Positions 25,858-34,638 of a DNA stretch of 64,000 nt are shown here, in pieces. The stretch covers positions 62,001 to 126,000 of the forward strand of contig CAWHNT010000056.1 of the NCBI GenBank assembly GCA_963830775.1. Reading direction: 5' to 3'. The stretch's first letter is position 1. Each line of letters opens with the position of its first letter. Under the pieces are notes generated by a model. The model was given only the letters and a program-made list of their open reading frames with translations. It searched no databases and had not been told where the DNA came from. The stretch comes from CAWHNT01 sp963830775. Its GTDB lineage: Bacteria; Pseudomonadota; Alphaproteobacteria; Geminicoccales; Geminicoccaceae. The translations under genes were made by a program, and so were the position numbers.

Positions 25858-27621
25858 TCAGTCCGGCAGGCCTGCGCGCCTAAGTCCCTCCATGTAGAAC
25901 TCGAGGGCCTGCCGGTCTCGATAGGGCGGCCGCTTGGCCCACTCCGAGACCCGGAACGCGGGATGCAGGCGCAGTATCTCCTGTGCCTGTTGCTGCGCTT
26001 GCTCGATGTGGCCCAAATGGGCGTAGTGTGCTGCCAGCATCCGACGCCCTTCGGCAGGATTGCGCATCCTGTTGATGGTGGCGATGACATCCTCATGTCG
26101 GCGCAGCGTGCTGTAGGCGTCGGCAAGGTACCAGAGATACCAGTCCGGATAGTAAGGGTTGAGCCGCATCGCCCGGTTCATCAGGTCAACGGCACGCTCG
26201 CTCTCGCCGACATAGACCAGGGCGTCCGCATATTCGGCCAGGATGTCGGCATCGTTTGGATTAAGGTCGATCGCACGCTCATAGGCATCGATCGAGGCCT
26301 CGTGCTCCTTCCGATAGAGGTGCGCATAGCCCAGCTCGGAGAAGCCGCGGGCGTCGGACGGGTCCTGGTGGGAGGCGGTGAGCGCCAGATGGAGCGCCTC
26401 GTCCAGCGCGTGCTGTGGATCAGATGACCATGAGTAGCGCCACTCGTAGTTGAAGGTGCGCGACAGGGCGGCGTATGGGCGCCCATAATCCGGGCTCAGG
26501 GCCGCTGCCTGCTCGAACAAGCGTCGGGCATGCATGACGGTGTCGGGCCGCAGGATCAGGCTCAGCTCCTCGCCGCGGAGGACGAGACCGTAAGCCGAGA
26601 GCGGCGGCTGGGTCCGGACGCGGCGGCGGCGTTCGGCGGCGGCGATCTGGATGGCCATGCGGCCGGCGATCGTGCTCGTGGTCTCGTCCTGGAAGAGGAA
26701 GATGTCGTCCAGCGAGCCGTCGAAACGGTCGGCCCACAAGCTGGCGCCGGTCTCGGCCTCGATCAGGTGGCAGTTGATGCGGAGGCGGCGGCCCTGGCGC
26801 TGGAGCGTGCCCTTGTACAGATAGCGGACGCCGAGCTTGCGGCCGGTGGTCTGGTCGTCCTTGGCGTAGCGGAAAGGGAAGGCCGAGTGGCGGGCGATGA
26901 CGATCAGCTCGCGAAAGCGCGTGAGATTGTGGATCAGGTCGGCCGCGATCCCATACGCCAGATGGCGGTCGGCGGACTCAGCCGAGAGTGGGGTGAGCGG
27001 CAGGACCGCGATCGAGGCCGTGTCCTCACCGGCCTCGGGCCCGGGCGGCACGATCGGCTCGTCGGCGGGTGCCCCGCCGTTGCCGTTGCCGTAGGTCGAG
27101 ATCTCGTGCGCCAGGATGGCGTCGTCGATATTGTGCAGGCGGCGCCAGCCGATCGGGCGGATGCAAAGATCGGACGCGGGGGCGAGCCGTGAGCGCACGG
27201 CGTCCGAGATGCACACGCCACCGGGTGCCGCCAGCCGCTGCAGGCGCTCGGCGATGTTGATGTGGTAGCCGTACGCCTCCTCGCCGGCGTAGGTGATCTC
27301 ACCCCAATGGATGCCGATCCGGAAGCGCAGCGGCTGCTCCTCCAGGCTCCAGACGGTGTCGTTCGCCATGTCGCGCTGGAAGGTGAGCGAGAAGCGGACC
27401 GCCTGCTCGGCCTCGTTGAAGAGGGCGAAGATGCCATCGCCGATCGTCTGCATCACGCGGCCGCCATAGTCGGCCACGAGCCGCCGGCAGAGCCGGCGCG
27501 CATCGAGAATGCGGCCATAAGTGCGGCGCTCGTCCCGCGCCAGGTGCATGCTGAATCCATGCACGTCGGCGAACAGAACGGCCGCTTTCTGCCGCCGCGA
27601 TCCCTCCACTCCATCGGCCAT
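25858..27621 (-). CDS. Class III adenylate/guanylate cyclase with TPR region
   Basis: Protein of 587 residues. The N-terminal cyclase homology domain (about 10-170) has the metal-binding Asp in FADVHGFS, the second Asp in TIGDGIFALF, and the transition-state Asn/Arg in NIAERLQ, so it looks catalytically competent. A middle TolB-like domain follows (IAVLPLTPLS to about 360, with YLYKGTLQRQGRRLRI). Tetratricopeptide repeats occupy about 380-560 (for example AIDLNPNDADILAEYADAL). The layout matches rhizobial-type cyclases whose inputs are unknown. The ATG at 27621 is chosen over the TTG at 27636. It converges on the repeat-protein gene and probably makes cAMP. Confidence 0.88.
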   Translation of the reverse strand: MADGVEGSRRQKAAVLFADVHGFSMHLARDERRTYGRILDARRLCRRLVADYGGRVMQTIGDGIFALFNEAEQAVRFSLTFQRDMANDTVWSLEEQPLRFRIGIHWGEITYAGEEAYGYHINIAERLQRLAAPGGVCISDAVRSRLAPASDLCIRPIGWRRLHNIDDAILAHEISTYGNGNGGAPADEPIVPPGPEAGEDTASIAVLPLTPLSAESADRHLAYGIAADLIHNLTRFRELIVIARHSAFPFRYAKDDQTTGRKLGVRYLYKGTLQRQGRRLRINCHLIEAETGASLWADRFDGSLDDIFLFQDETTSTIAGRMAIQIAAAERRRRVRTQPPLSAYGLVLRGEELSLILRPDTVMHARRLFEQAAALSPDYGRPYAALSRTFNYEWRYSWSSDPQHALDEALHLALTASHQDPSDARGFSELGYAHLYRKEHEASIDAYERAIDLNPNDADILAEYADALVYVGESERAVDLMNRAMRLNPYYPDWYLWYLADAYSTLRRHEDVIATINRMRNPAEGRRMLAAHYAHLGHIEQAQQQAQEILRLHPAFRVSEWAKRPPYRDRQALEFYMEGLRRAGLPD

Positions 27622-28043
27622 GCTGAGGGCCTTCAATCTTTTTTCAGGCTGCCAAGATGGGCAATCGGGCTACTCGTGCAAGTGCGAATTGCTGGTTGGG
27701 CCGAGTTTGTGCGCAAGGCGAACACCACTTGGATTTGCCACCCAGAAGCGTAGTGTGGAATCGATAAGTCCCGTCGTTGCCGCAGCTTGGCCGTACAATG
27801 ATAAGTCGTTTAGCAGCCCTCGCGGTTTATGCTGCATTTGCGTAATACCGCCGGGGCTGTCACAGGACTGTGGCGGAGCTGCCATAATGACAGGCAAATC
27901 GCCGGCCGCGCTGCGAGCCTGTAGGATGAAAACGTTATCTGCCGGACCGCCTGCGGATGGCGCCGATGCGGTCCTGCCGGGTTGCCGGCCGGGCCGCGGT
28001 GCGCGATGTCTCCCCGTCAAGGACAGCTCGGGAGGCAGGACGG
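27622..28043. other. Divergent intergenic region
   Basis: About 420 bases between the cyclase and the SDR gene, with patches less GC-rich than the genes around it. It should hold promoters for both. GGGAGG at 28030-28035 is the SDR ribosome site. A T-rich run near 27640 lies just upstream of the cyclase start. No RNA gene, repeat or convincing operator was recognised. Confidence 0.5.
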
Positions 28044-28820
28044 ATGGCAGAGCTCAGGGCGGACGGGAAGCGCGTTCTCGTGACCGCCGGCGCCTCGGGC
28101 ATCGGGCGCGCCATCGTGGACGTGCTGATCGAGGCCGGGGCGCGGGTGCACATCTGCGATGTGGACGAGGCTGCCCTGGCGGCGTTCCGCGAGGCACAGC
28201 CCTCGGTCGGTGCCACGGTGACGGATGTCGCCGACGAGGATCAGGTCGACCTCCTGTTCGCGGAAGCCGAGCAGCGCCTGGGCGGCCTCGACGTGCTCGT
28301 GAACAATGCCGGGATTGCAGGGCCCACCGGGCCCATCGAGGAGATCACGGCGGCGGACTGGCGGCGCTGCATCGAGGTCGACCTCACGAGCCAGTTCCTC
28401 TGCACCCGGCGCGCGGTGCCGATGCTCAAAGCTGCCGGGGGCGGTGCCATCGTCAACCTCTCCTCCGCTGCCGGGCGGCTCGGCTATGCCTTCCGCACCC
28501 CCTATGCCGCCGCCAAGTGGGGCGTCATCGGCCTGACCCAGAGCCTCGCCAAGGAGCTTGGGCCCGCCAACATCACCGTCAACGCCGTTTTGCCGGGCGT
28601 GGTGCAGGGGCCTCGGATCGATCGCGTCATCGAGGCCCGCGCGCAAACGCTCGGCATTGCGCACGAGGAGATGGAGCGGCGCTACCTGGAAGGGGTCTCG
28701 CTGCGCCGGATGGTGACCGGCCACGACGTGGCGCACATGGTGCTCTTCCTGGTCTCGCCCCTGGGCCGCAACGTCTCCGGCCAGTCGCTGGGCGTCTGCG
28801 GTAACGTGGAGACGATCTGA
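28044..28820 (+). CDS. SDR family oxidoreductase
   Basis: Short-chain dehydrogenase of 258 residues: cofactor loop TAGASGIG, Asp in HICDVDE (NAD preference), NNAG motif, catalytic Tyr/Lys in YAAAK. The ATG at 28044 follows GGGAGGCAGGACGG. The stop overlaps the ATG of the next dehydrogenase. Together with that enzyme and the downstream BKACE it suggests stepwise oxidation of a hydroxy acid to a beta-keto acid and its cleavage. The substrate is unknown. Confidence 0.87.
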   Translation: MAELRADGKRVLVTAGASGIGRAIVDVLIEAGARVHICDVDEAALAAFREAQPSVGATVTDVADEDQVDLLFAEAEQRLGGLDVLVNNAGIAGPTGPIEEITAADWRRCIEVDLTSQFLCTRRAVPMLKAAGGGAIVNLSSAAGRLGYAFRTPYAAAKWGVIGLTQSLAKELGPANITVNAVLPGVVQGPRIDRVIEARAQTLGIAHEEMERRYLEGVSLRRMVTGHDVAHMVLFLVSPLGRNVSGQSLGVCGNVETI

Positions 28821-29773
28821 TGCCCGGGACCGTCGCCATCGTCGGCTGCGGCCTGGTCGGCCGCGCCTGGTCCATCGCGTTCGCGCGGGCAGGGTGGGAG
28901 ACCCGGCTCTGGGACCCGATCGAAGGTGCCGTCGATGCCTGCCTCGGCATGGTCGACGAGCTGCTGGCCGATCTCGCGGCGCAGCAGCTGCTGGAGGAGC
29001 CGCCGGCTGCGGTGCGGGCGCGCTACCGGCCCATGCCCGATCTCGAGGCGGCCCTGGCCGGCGTGGCCTGGGTCCAGGAGAGCGCCCCGGAGCGGGTCGA
29101 GGTGAAGCGCGAGCTGTGGGGCCGGATGGACAAGGCCGCACCACCCGAGGCGATCCTGGCAAGCTCCACCTCGGCCATCGTGCCCTCGCGCTTCACCGAG
29201 GAACTCGGGGGCCGCGAGCGCTGCGTCATCGCCCACCCGCTCAACCCGCCCTATCTGATCCCCGCGATCGAGCTCGTCCCCGCACCCTGGACCAGTGCCG
29301 AGGCCATGCGGCGCGCCGAGGCGATCATGCGCGGGATCGGCCAGGCGCCGATCATGATGCGCAAGGAGATCGACGGCTTCGTCATGAACCGCCTCCAGGC
29401 AGCGCTGGTCGAGGAGGCGTTCAAGCTCGTGGCCGAGGGCTATTGCGGTGCTGAGGACATCGACATCGGCCTGAAGCAGGGCTTGGCGCTGCGCTGGTGC
29501 TTCATGGGCCCGTTCGAGACCGGCGACCTCAACGCGCCGGGCGGCATCCGCGACTATGTCACCCGCTACCGCAGCGTCTTCGACGGCATCCACGAGACAG
29601 ACCTGCCCCGCCCCGACTGGACCGGCCCCGTCATCGACCGGATCGAGGCCGAGCGCGCGGAACACCTGCCGCGCGGCGCCGAGGCCAACCGCGCCCGCCA
29701 GCGCTGGCGCGACCGGCGGCTGATGGCGCTTGCCGCGCACAAGCGGGTAGCTGCAGCCGAGATCGGGGACTGA
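28820..29773 (+). CDS. 3-hydroxyacyl-CoA dehydrogenase-family protein (lambda-crystallin/gulonate type)
   Basis: NAD-dependent dehydrogenase of 317 residues, the length of the lambda-crystallin/L-gulonate 3-dehydrogenase and carnitine dehydrogenase branch rather than fatty-acid enzymes. Rossmann motif VAIVGCGLVGRAW is at residues 5-17. The catalytic His is in IAHPLNPPYLIP, and KEIDGFVMNRLQ is the C-terminal-domain signature. It starts on the A of the SDR stop (TGATG). Oxidation of a 3-hydroxy acid to a 3-keto acid would feed the BKACE encoded 390 bases downstream. Confidence 0.85.
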   Translation: MPGTVAIVGCGLVGRAWSIAFARAGWETRLWDPIEGAVDACLGMVDELLADLAAQQLLEEPPAAVRARYRPMPDLEAALAGVAWVQESAPERVEVKRELWGRMDKAAPPEAILASSTSAIVPSRFTEELGGRERCVIAHPLNPPYLIPAIELVPAPWTSAEAMRRAEAIMRGIGQAPIMMRKEIDGFVMNRLQAALVEEAFKLVAEGYCGAEDIDIGLKQGLALRWCFMGPFETGDLNAPGGIRDYVTRYRSVFDGIHETDLPRPDWTGPVIDRIEAERAEHLPRGAEANRARQRWRDRRLMALAAHKRVAAAEIGD

Positions 29774-29814
29774 CTTCCTGTCCGCTTGGTTCCATATGGA
29801 GCACGGAGGTCTTC

Positions 29815-30150
29815 ATGGCTCTGATGCTCGGCAAACTCTATGATGCGTTGCGTGATGCGCAGATCCCGGAGTCCAAGGCTCGCGAGGCCGCAGAGGAGGT
29901 CGCGGCCTATGAGCGCGATATTGCGGTGCTGCGGACAGAGCTGCGCGTGGTCCAGGCCCTTGGTGGCATCACAACAGTGCTCCTGCTGGGAGTGCTCTGG
30001 CAGCTTGTGACGCTCTCCAGCACAGTCGGGCGGATTGATGAACGGCTCGGCGGGGTCGAGCAGCGGCTCGGAGGAATCGAAGCGCGACTAGGGGGCGCGG
30101 AGCAGCGCCTCGGTGGAATCGAGAGCAGACTGCCGGCGCAAGGCAGGTGA
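29815..30150 (+). CDS. Small membrane protein with RLGG heptad repeats
   Basis: Protein of 111 residues. An amphipathic N-terminal helix (KAREAAEEVAAYERDIAVL) is followed by one transmembrane helix (GGITTVLLLGVLWQLVTL, about 50-67). A C-terminal stalk repeats every seven residues as RLGG(V/I/A)E(Q/A/S), four and a half times. The ATG at 29815 has GGAGG six bases upstream. Similar small coiled-coil membrane proteins are common in bacteria without known function. It sits between two catabolic genes with which it has no evident link. Confidence 0.7.
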   Translation: MALMLGKLYDALRDAQIPESKAREAAEEVAAYERDIAVLRTELRVVQALGGITTVLLLGVLWQLVTLSSTVGRIDERLGGVEQRLGGIEARLGGAEQRLGGIESRLPAQGR

Positions 30151-30162
30151 GTCTCAGGGAGC

Positions 30163-31102
30163 ATGAACGTGGCCGGACCTCGCAAAGTCATCATTACCTG
30201 CGCCGTGACGGGTGCCATCCACACGCCGTCGATGTCGCCGCATCTGCCGATCACGCCCGAGGAGATCGCCGACGCTGCCATAGGGGCGGCCGAGGCGGGG
30301 GCGGCGATCGTGCATCTGCATGCGCGCAACCCCGAGACCGGAAGACCCGACCAGACGCCGGAGGCGTTCGGGCGCTTCCTGCCGGTGATCAAGCAGCGCA
30401 CGGACTGCGTGGTGAACCTCACCACCGGCGGCGCGCCGTGGATGACGGTGGATGAGCGGCTGCTGCCGGCCGCCACCTTCAAGCCGGAAGTGGCCTCGCT
30501 CAACATGGGCTCGATGAACTTCGGCCTGTTCCCCATGCTGGCCCGCTACAAGGAGCTTCAAGCACGACTGGGAGCGGCCCTACCTCGAAGGCAGCCGCGA
30601 CCTCGTCTTCAAGAACACCTTCAAGGATATCGAGCACATCCTGACCACCTGCCGGGACAACGGCACCCGGTTCGAGTTCGAGTGCTACGACACCGCCCAC
30701 CTCTACAACCTGGCGCACTTCCTCGATCGCGGCGTCGTCCAGCCGCCTTTGTTCGTGCAGACCGTGTTCGGCATCCTGGGCGGGATCGGCACCCACCCCG
30801 ACGACGTCCTGCACATGAAGCGCACGGCCGACCGGCTGCTCGGCGACGCCTACCGCTGGTCCGTGCTGGGGGCCGGGCGCAACCAGATGCCGATCGCCGC
30901 CATGGCGGCCGCCATGGGCGGGAACGTTCGAGTCGGCCTCGAGGACAGCCTGTGGGACGGCCCGGGCCGTCTGGCAGAAAGCAATGCCGCCCAGGTCAGG
31001 CGCGTGCGGTCGATCCTGGAGGGGCTTGGGCTGGAGATCGCAACGCCTGCGGACGCCCGCGAGATCCTGGCACTCAAGGGCGGCGACCAGGTGGCGTTCT
31101 GA
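30163..31102 (+). CDS. BKACE (DUF849) beta-keto acid cleavage enzyme, frameshifted
   Basis: Zinc-dependent TIM-barrel enzyme of about 312 residues that condenses a beta-keto acid with acetyl-CoA to yield a CoA ester and acetoacetate. Landmarks are VIITCAVTGAIHTPSMSPHLPITPEEIA, the metal-binding HLHARNPETG, and the C-terminal VRVGLEDSLWDGPG. The frame shifts by one at about 30556. Skipping a base gives YKE-FKHDWERPYLEGSRD and the second frame runs to 31102. The SDR and hydroxyacyl dehydrogenase upstream would generate its keto-acid substrate. Confidence 0.85.
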
Positions 31103-31105
31103 CCC

Positions 31106-31621
31106 TCACTCGCTCGCCATGCCCTGGAGGATGTCCCTGATCGCCTGACGCCGCCGTTCGACCTCGACCGTCAGGCGGCGGATTTCGGCTTCCGCCGTGC
31201 CGTCGCCCTGCCGCGCCTGCTGGAGCTCGCCTCGCAGCTGGCCGGCCTCGTTCTGCAGGGCAGCCAGTGCCGTGCGGTCCCTGGCCCGGGCGGCACGCAG
31301 CCGGGCCAGCTCCTGCTCCATGGCAGCGGCGTCCTTGTCCATCGCCGCCAAGCGCTGCTCCCAGGCGATCCGGTCGCTGGCCAGCCGGGCCGCTTCGGCA
31401 TCGAGCCGCTGCACCTCCTCCTGGGACAACCGGTAGGCCGCGACCTTGGCCTCGATCTCGGCCGTGAGGCGGCGGGAACGCTCCTCGTAGCCACCCCCGA
31501 GGGCACAGATGCTCGACGTGATCAGGCCGAGGCTGCGCTCGGGGTTGCAGTCGTCGGCCGTCACCCCGCAGCCGGCGAGCCCCAGCGCAGCAAGCCAGAC
31601 AAGGCTGCCGGCCGGCTTCAC
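31106..31621 (-). CDS. Coiled-coil lipoprotein
   Basis: Lipoprotein of 171 residues: signal peptide with lipobox ALGLAGC (Cys18), then residues 45-165 almost entirely heptad-patterned coiled coil. The ATG overlaps the stop of the preceding lipoprotein gene (ATGA). Function is unknown. Co-transcription with another coiled-coil lipoprotein suggests the two assemble together in the periplasm. Confidence 0.7.
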   Translation of the reverse strand: MKPAGSLVWLAALGLAGCGVTADDCNPERSLGLITSSICALGGGYEERSRRLTAEIEAKVAAYRLSQEEVQRLDAEAARLASDRIAWEQRLAAMDKDAAAMEQELARLRAARARDRTALAALQNEAGQLRGELQQARQGDGTAEAEIRRLTVEVERRRQAIRDILQGMASE

Positions 31622-32346
31622 CCCTGCGCGTCCGCCACGTCGGCCGCACCGGTCAGGGCCTGGAGCTGCTGATCGAGACGAGCCAGCTCCTGGCGCAGCT
31701 CGTCGCGGCGGTGGGCCAACTCGGCCGGGGTCTCGATGTTGCGCTGGCGCAGGTCGGCAAGCTCGGCATCCATGGATGCGACCTGCTGCGCAAGGCCGCT
31801 GCGGGCCTGCCGGATCTGGTCGGCGTCCTCGCGGGCCTCGCCGACGGCGTGCTCCAGCTCCTCGTGGCTGGCATCGCCGCGAGCAACCTCGCTCTCCAGC
31901 CGGGCGATCGCGGACCGATGCTCGGCCACGACCCGCTGTGCCGCGTCGCCGGCCTCGCGCGCGTCGGCCACGTCCTGCTCTGCCTGGTCCAGGCGGTCCT
32001 TCAGCCTGCTCTCGTCGACGGCGTAGCGGTCCTGCCGGTCGCGGACGACATAGCCCGTGGCGGCACCGGCAGCGGCACCGACGGCGCCGGCCACGGCCGC
32101 GCGCTTCAGGCAGCTCCCGAGGTCGCGGTCGTCGCTGAGGATCACGCTGGCGCAGCCGGCCGCAGCCCCGATGCCGGCACCGTACAGGGCACCCCGGGCC
32201 GGGTAGCTCGAGGCGTAGTCCTGCAACGTGCGCTGATCGTCGGCAGCACTGCCCAAGGGGTCGTCGGGTTCGCCAGCACCAGTCGCACAGCCTGCCAGGC
32301 TCATGACGACGATGAGCAGCCCGACCGTTGCGGTTCGTTCGGTCAT
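31618..32346 (-). CDS. Lipoprotein with glycine-zipper segment and coiled coil
   Basis: Lipoprotein of 242 residues: lipobox VMSLAGC, then a Gly/Ala-rich membrane-associating segment (ALYGAGIGAAAGCASV and AVAGAVGAAAGAATGYVV), then a 120-residue coiled coil. Glycine-zipper lipoproteins often insert in the outer membrane or bind peptidoglycan. The ATG at 32346 follows GGGGGAATCGA. It is coupled to the coiled-coil lipoprotein gene downstream. Confidence 0.72.
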   Translation of the reverse strand: MTERTATVGLLIVVMSLAGCATGAGEPDDPLGSAADDQRTLQDYASSYPARGALYGAGIGAAAGCASVILSDDRDLGSCLKRAAVAGAVGAAAGAATGYVVRDRQDRYAVDESRLKDRLDQAEQDVADAREAGDAAQRVVAEHRSAIARLESEVARGDASHEELEHAVGEAREDADQIRQARSGLAQQVASMDAELADLRQRNIETPAELAHRRDELRQELARLDQQLQALTGAADVADAQG

Positions 32347-32371
32347 TCGATTCCCCCTTTCCGCACGCGCG

Positions 32372-33574
32372 CTAGTCTCCGAGGAGCTCGCGCGCGATCG
32401 CCTCCCGGTCACCCGCCGAGCCACCTCGCCAGCGGGCTACCTGGGCCACGAAGCGGCGTGCGAGATCCGGCACGCCGCCCACCTCGTCGAGGTCGCCATG
32501 CTGTGCCTCGACCGCCATCAGCCGGTTCTCGAGCAGGGCCTGCGGGTAGGTCTCGGCCACCTGCCGCAGGAGATCGACATAGGCGTCACGGGTGAGCTCG
32601 CGCGCGGCCGTGGCACGGGCCAGAGCCGGCTCGTACTGCTGCCGGCAGGCCTGATCGCCGCCGCACACGGCAAGCGCCGTCTCCAGGCGGCGCACGTCCG
32701 CGACGTCCCGCCGGTAACCCCGCGCCAGCTGCGCCCCGGCCTTGATCGCCGAGACGGCCGCCTGGCCGTGCTCCCGCTCCCGCACCAGCCGTTCGCGCTG
32801 CATGAGCTTGCCGATGCCGGCAAGGTCCGCCCTCAGGCTCGGGTCGCTCACAGATGCGGCAAGGCTTTCGAGCCTTGCCATCGAATCCTCCGGCGAGGAA
32901 GACAACTGCTGCCGTTGCGGCGGCGGCAATGCGGACGGGGGCTCCTCCTGCATCCGGTCAAGGCCCCACCAGCCGCCCAGAGCGGCTGCCGCGGCCAGGA
33001 TAACGACGGCACCCACCAGCAGCGCACGCGGCCACCTCGACCGCGACCCGTCGCCTTCGTCCCGAGCGGATCCCCAGCCAACCTGGGCCTCGAGCGACGC
33101 TGTGAGCGTGGCGGGATCCAAGGCGAGCACGCCCTCGCGCGCGCTGCGCAGCAACTCGGGCGCTATCCCGAACACCGGCCGCCCGGGTGGCACGTCCTCG
33201 CTCCAGCCGTGCCCACCGAGGGCCCGCAGCGCCACGACACCGCTGCCGTCCACGCGGAAGCTCACGCGCCGTGGGGCGCCTTCCCCCTCCTCGATGAGCC
33301 TGGCGGCACCGGTGCCGAGATCGAGCTGCACCACGCCTTTGAAGGCTCTGGCGAGCTCGGCGAAATCCAGGCTGCCCAGCCGCTCGCCGGGCCTGAGCTC
33401 GCGCGGCAGCGTCGCCGGCACCGGCCCCACCGGGCGCAGCAGGACGCGTTGGCTCGTGTGCGCGATGAAGCCCAGCCGGTAGGGCTGGGCAAGCGGATGT
33501 CGGGTCGGTGCAGGGTGGAGGCCGGCCGGCGATGCCTGGTCGGTCTCCGGCTCCTGCCCATCGACGAGCTGCAT
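32372..33574 (-). CDS. Hypothetical single-pass membrane protein
   Basis: Protein of about 400 residues. Cytoplasmic N-terminal region (1-195) contains beta-rich segments (VVQLDLGTGAARLIEE, RRVSFRVDGSGVVALRALG). One transmembrane helix (ALLVGAVVILAAAAALGGWW, about 200-220) is followed by an alpha-helical periplasmic part. Two Cys (VCGGDQACRQQY) could form a disulfide. The start at 33574 is tentative, since the frame is open further upstream. It lies 25 bases before the glycine-zipper lipoprotein gene, so the three form an uncharacterised envelope operon. Confidence 0.55.
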   Translation of the reverse strand: MQLVDGQEPETDQASPAGLHPAPTRHPLAQPYRLGFIAHTSQRVLLRPVGPVPATLPRELRPGERLGSLDFAELARAFKGVVQLDLGTGAARLIEEGEGAPRRVSFRVDGSGVVALRALGGHGWSEDVPPGRPVFGIAPELLRSAREGVLALDPATLTASLEAQVGWGSARDEGDGSRSRWPRALLVGAVVILAAAAALGGWWGLDRMQEEPPSALPPPQRQQLSSSPEDSMARLESLAASVSDPSLRADLAGIGKLMQRERLVREREHGQAAVSAIKAGAQLARGYRRDVADVRRLETALAVCGGDQACRQQYEPALARATAARELTRDAYVDLLRQVAETYPQALLENRLMAVEAQHGDLDEVGGVPDLARRFVAQVARWRGGSAGDREAIARELLGD

Positions 33575-33668
33575 GTCTGGTCCAGACGGTCTCGAGCCGT
33601 CCCCCTTTTGCACGGTGCCAGCCGAAGAAACGGCCAGGAGGCCGGTTCGGCTCCGAAGCGGCTTGGCG

Positions 33669-34637
33669 CTAAAGCGGCCGTCGGAGGAGGCGGCCCAGCT
33701 CACCCACGACGCCGCGCCGGAAAGCGAGCACGCAGAGGATGAAGACGAAGCCCTGCACGACCGTCACCCAGGCGCCGAGCTGGGCCAGGTAGTTCTGCAG
33801 GGAGATGATGATCAGGGCGCCTGCCACCGGGCCGAACACGGTGCCGAGCCCGCCCAGGAGCGCCATCAGCACGACCTCGCCCGACATCGTCCAGTGCACG
33901 TCGGTCAGCGAGGCGAGCTGGAAGACGAGCGCCTTCGTGCTGCCCGCCAGGCCGGAGAGCGCGGCCGAGAGGACGAAAGCCACGAGCTTGTAGCGGTCGG
34001 TGTCGTAGCCCAGCGAGATGGCCCGCGGCTCGCTCTCGCGGATCGCCTTCAGCACCTGCCCGAAGGGCGAGTGGATCGTGCGGTAGATGAGCAGGAACCC
34101 GAGCACGAAGATGGCCAGCACGACCCAGTAGAGGGTCATCATGTCGGTGAGGTCGAAGATGCCGAAGAGGTGCCCACGCGGGATCGCCTGGATTCCGTCC
34201 TCGCCCCCGGTGAACGGCACCTGCAGGTAGAAGAAGTAGACCATCTGGGCCAGCGCCAGGGTGATCATGGCGAAGTAGATGCCCTGGCGGCGGATCGCCA
34301 GCGCCCCGAAGCCGAGGCCCAGGACCGCCGCCGCCGCAGTGCCGGCCAGGAGCGAGAGCTCGGGCGGCAGGCCCCAGACCTTGGCAGCGTGGCCGGCGAT
34401 GTAGCCGCCCGTGCCGAGAAAGGCCGCGTGACCGAAGGAGAGCAGGCCGCCATAGCCGATCAGCAGGTTGAAGGCGCAGGCGAAGAGCGCGAAGCAGAGC
34501 ACGCTCATCAGGAAGACGGGATAGGCAACGAGCGGGGCAAGCGCGAACACGGCCACCATGACCGCGAATGCCACGTAGCGGTGCGTCTCGGACCGGGTCT
34601 CGAGACCCTCCGTCAGCGTCTGGGCGGCGACCGCCAT
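33669..34637 (-). CDS. livM: Branched-chain-type ABC transporter permease LivM
   Basis: Inner-membrane permease of 322 residues with about eight to ten helices and the family signatures NLLIGYGGLLSFGHAAFLGTGGYIAG and ALLGGLGTVFGPVAGA. It pairs with the LivH-type permease whose gene ends two bases upstream. The importer may carry branched-chain amino acids or another amide or organic acid; family membership alone does not fix the ligand. Confidence 0.9.
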   Translation of the reverse strand: MAVAAQTLTEGLETRSETHRYVAFAVMVAVFALAPLVAYPVFLMSVLCFALFACAFNLLIGYGGLLSFGHAAFLGTGGYIAGHAAKVWGLPPELSLLAGTAAAAVLGLGFGALAIRRQGIYFAMITLALAQMVYFFYLQVPFTGGEDGIQAIPRGHLFGIFDLTDMMTLYWVVLAIFVLGFLLIYRTIHSPFGQVLKAIRESEPRAISLGYDTDRYKLVAFVLSAALSGLAGSTKALVFQLASLTDVHWTMSGEVVLMALLGGLGTVFGPVAGALIIISLQNYLAQLGAWVTVVQGFVFILCVLAFRRGVVGELGRLLRRPL

Positions 34638-34638
34638 C

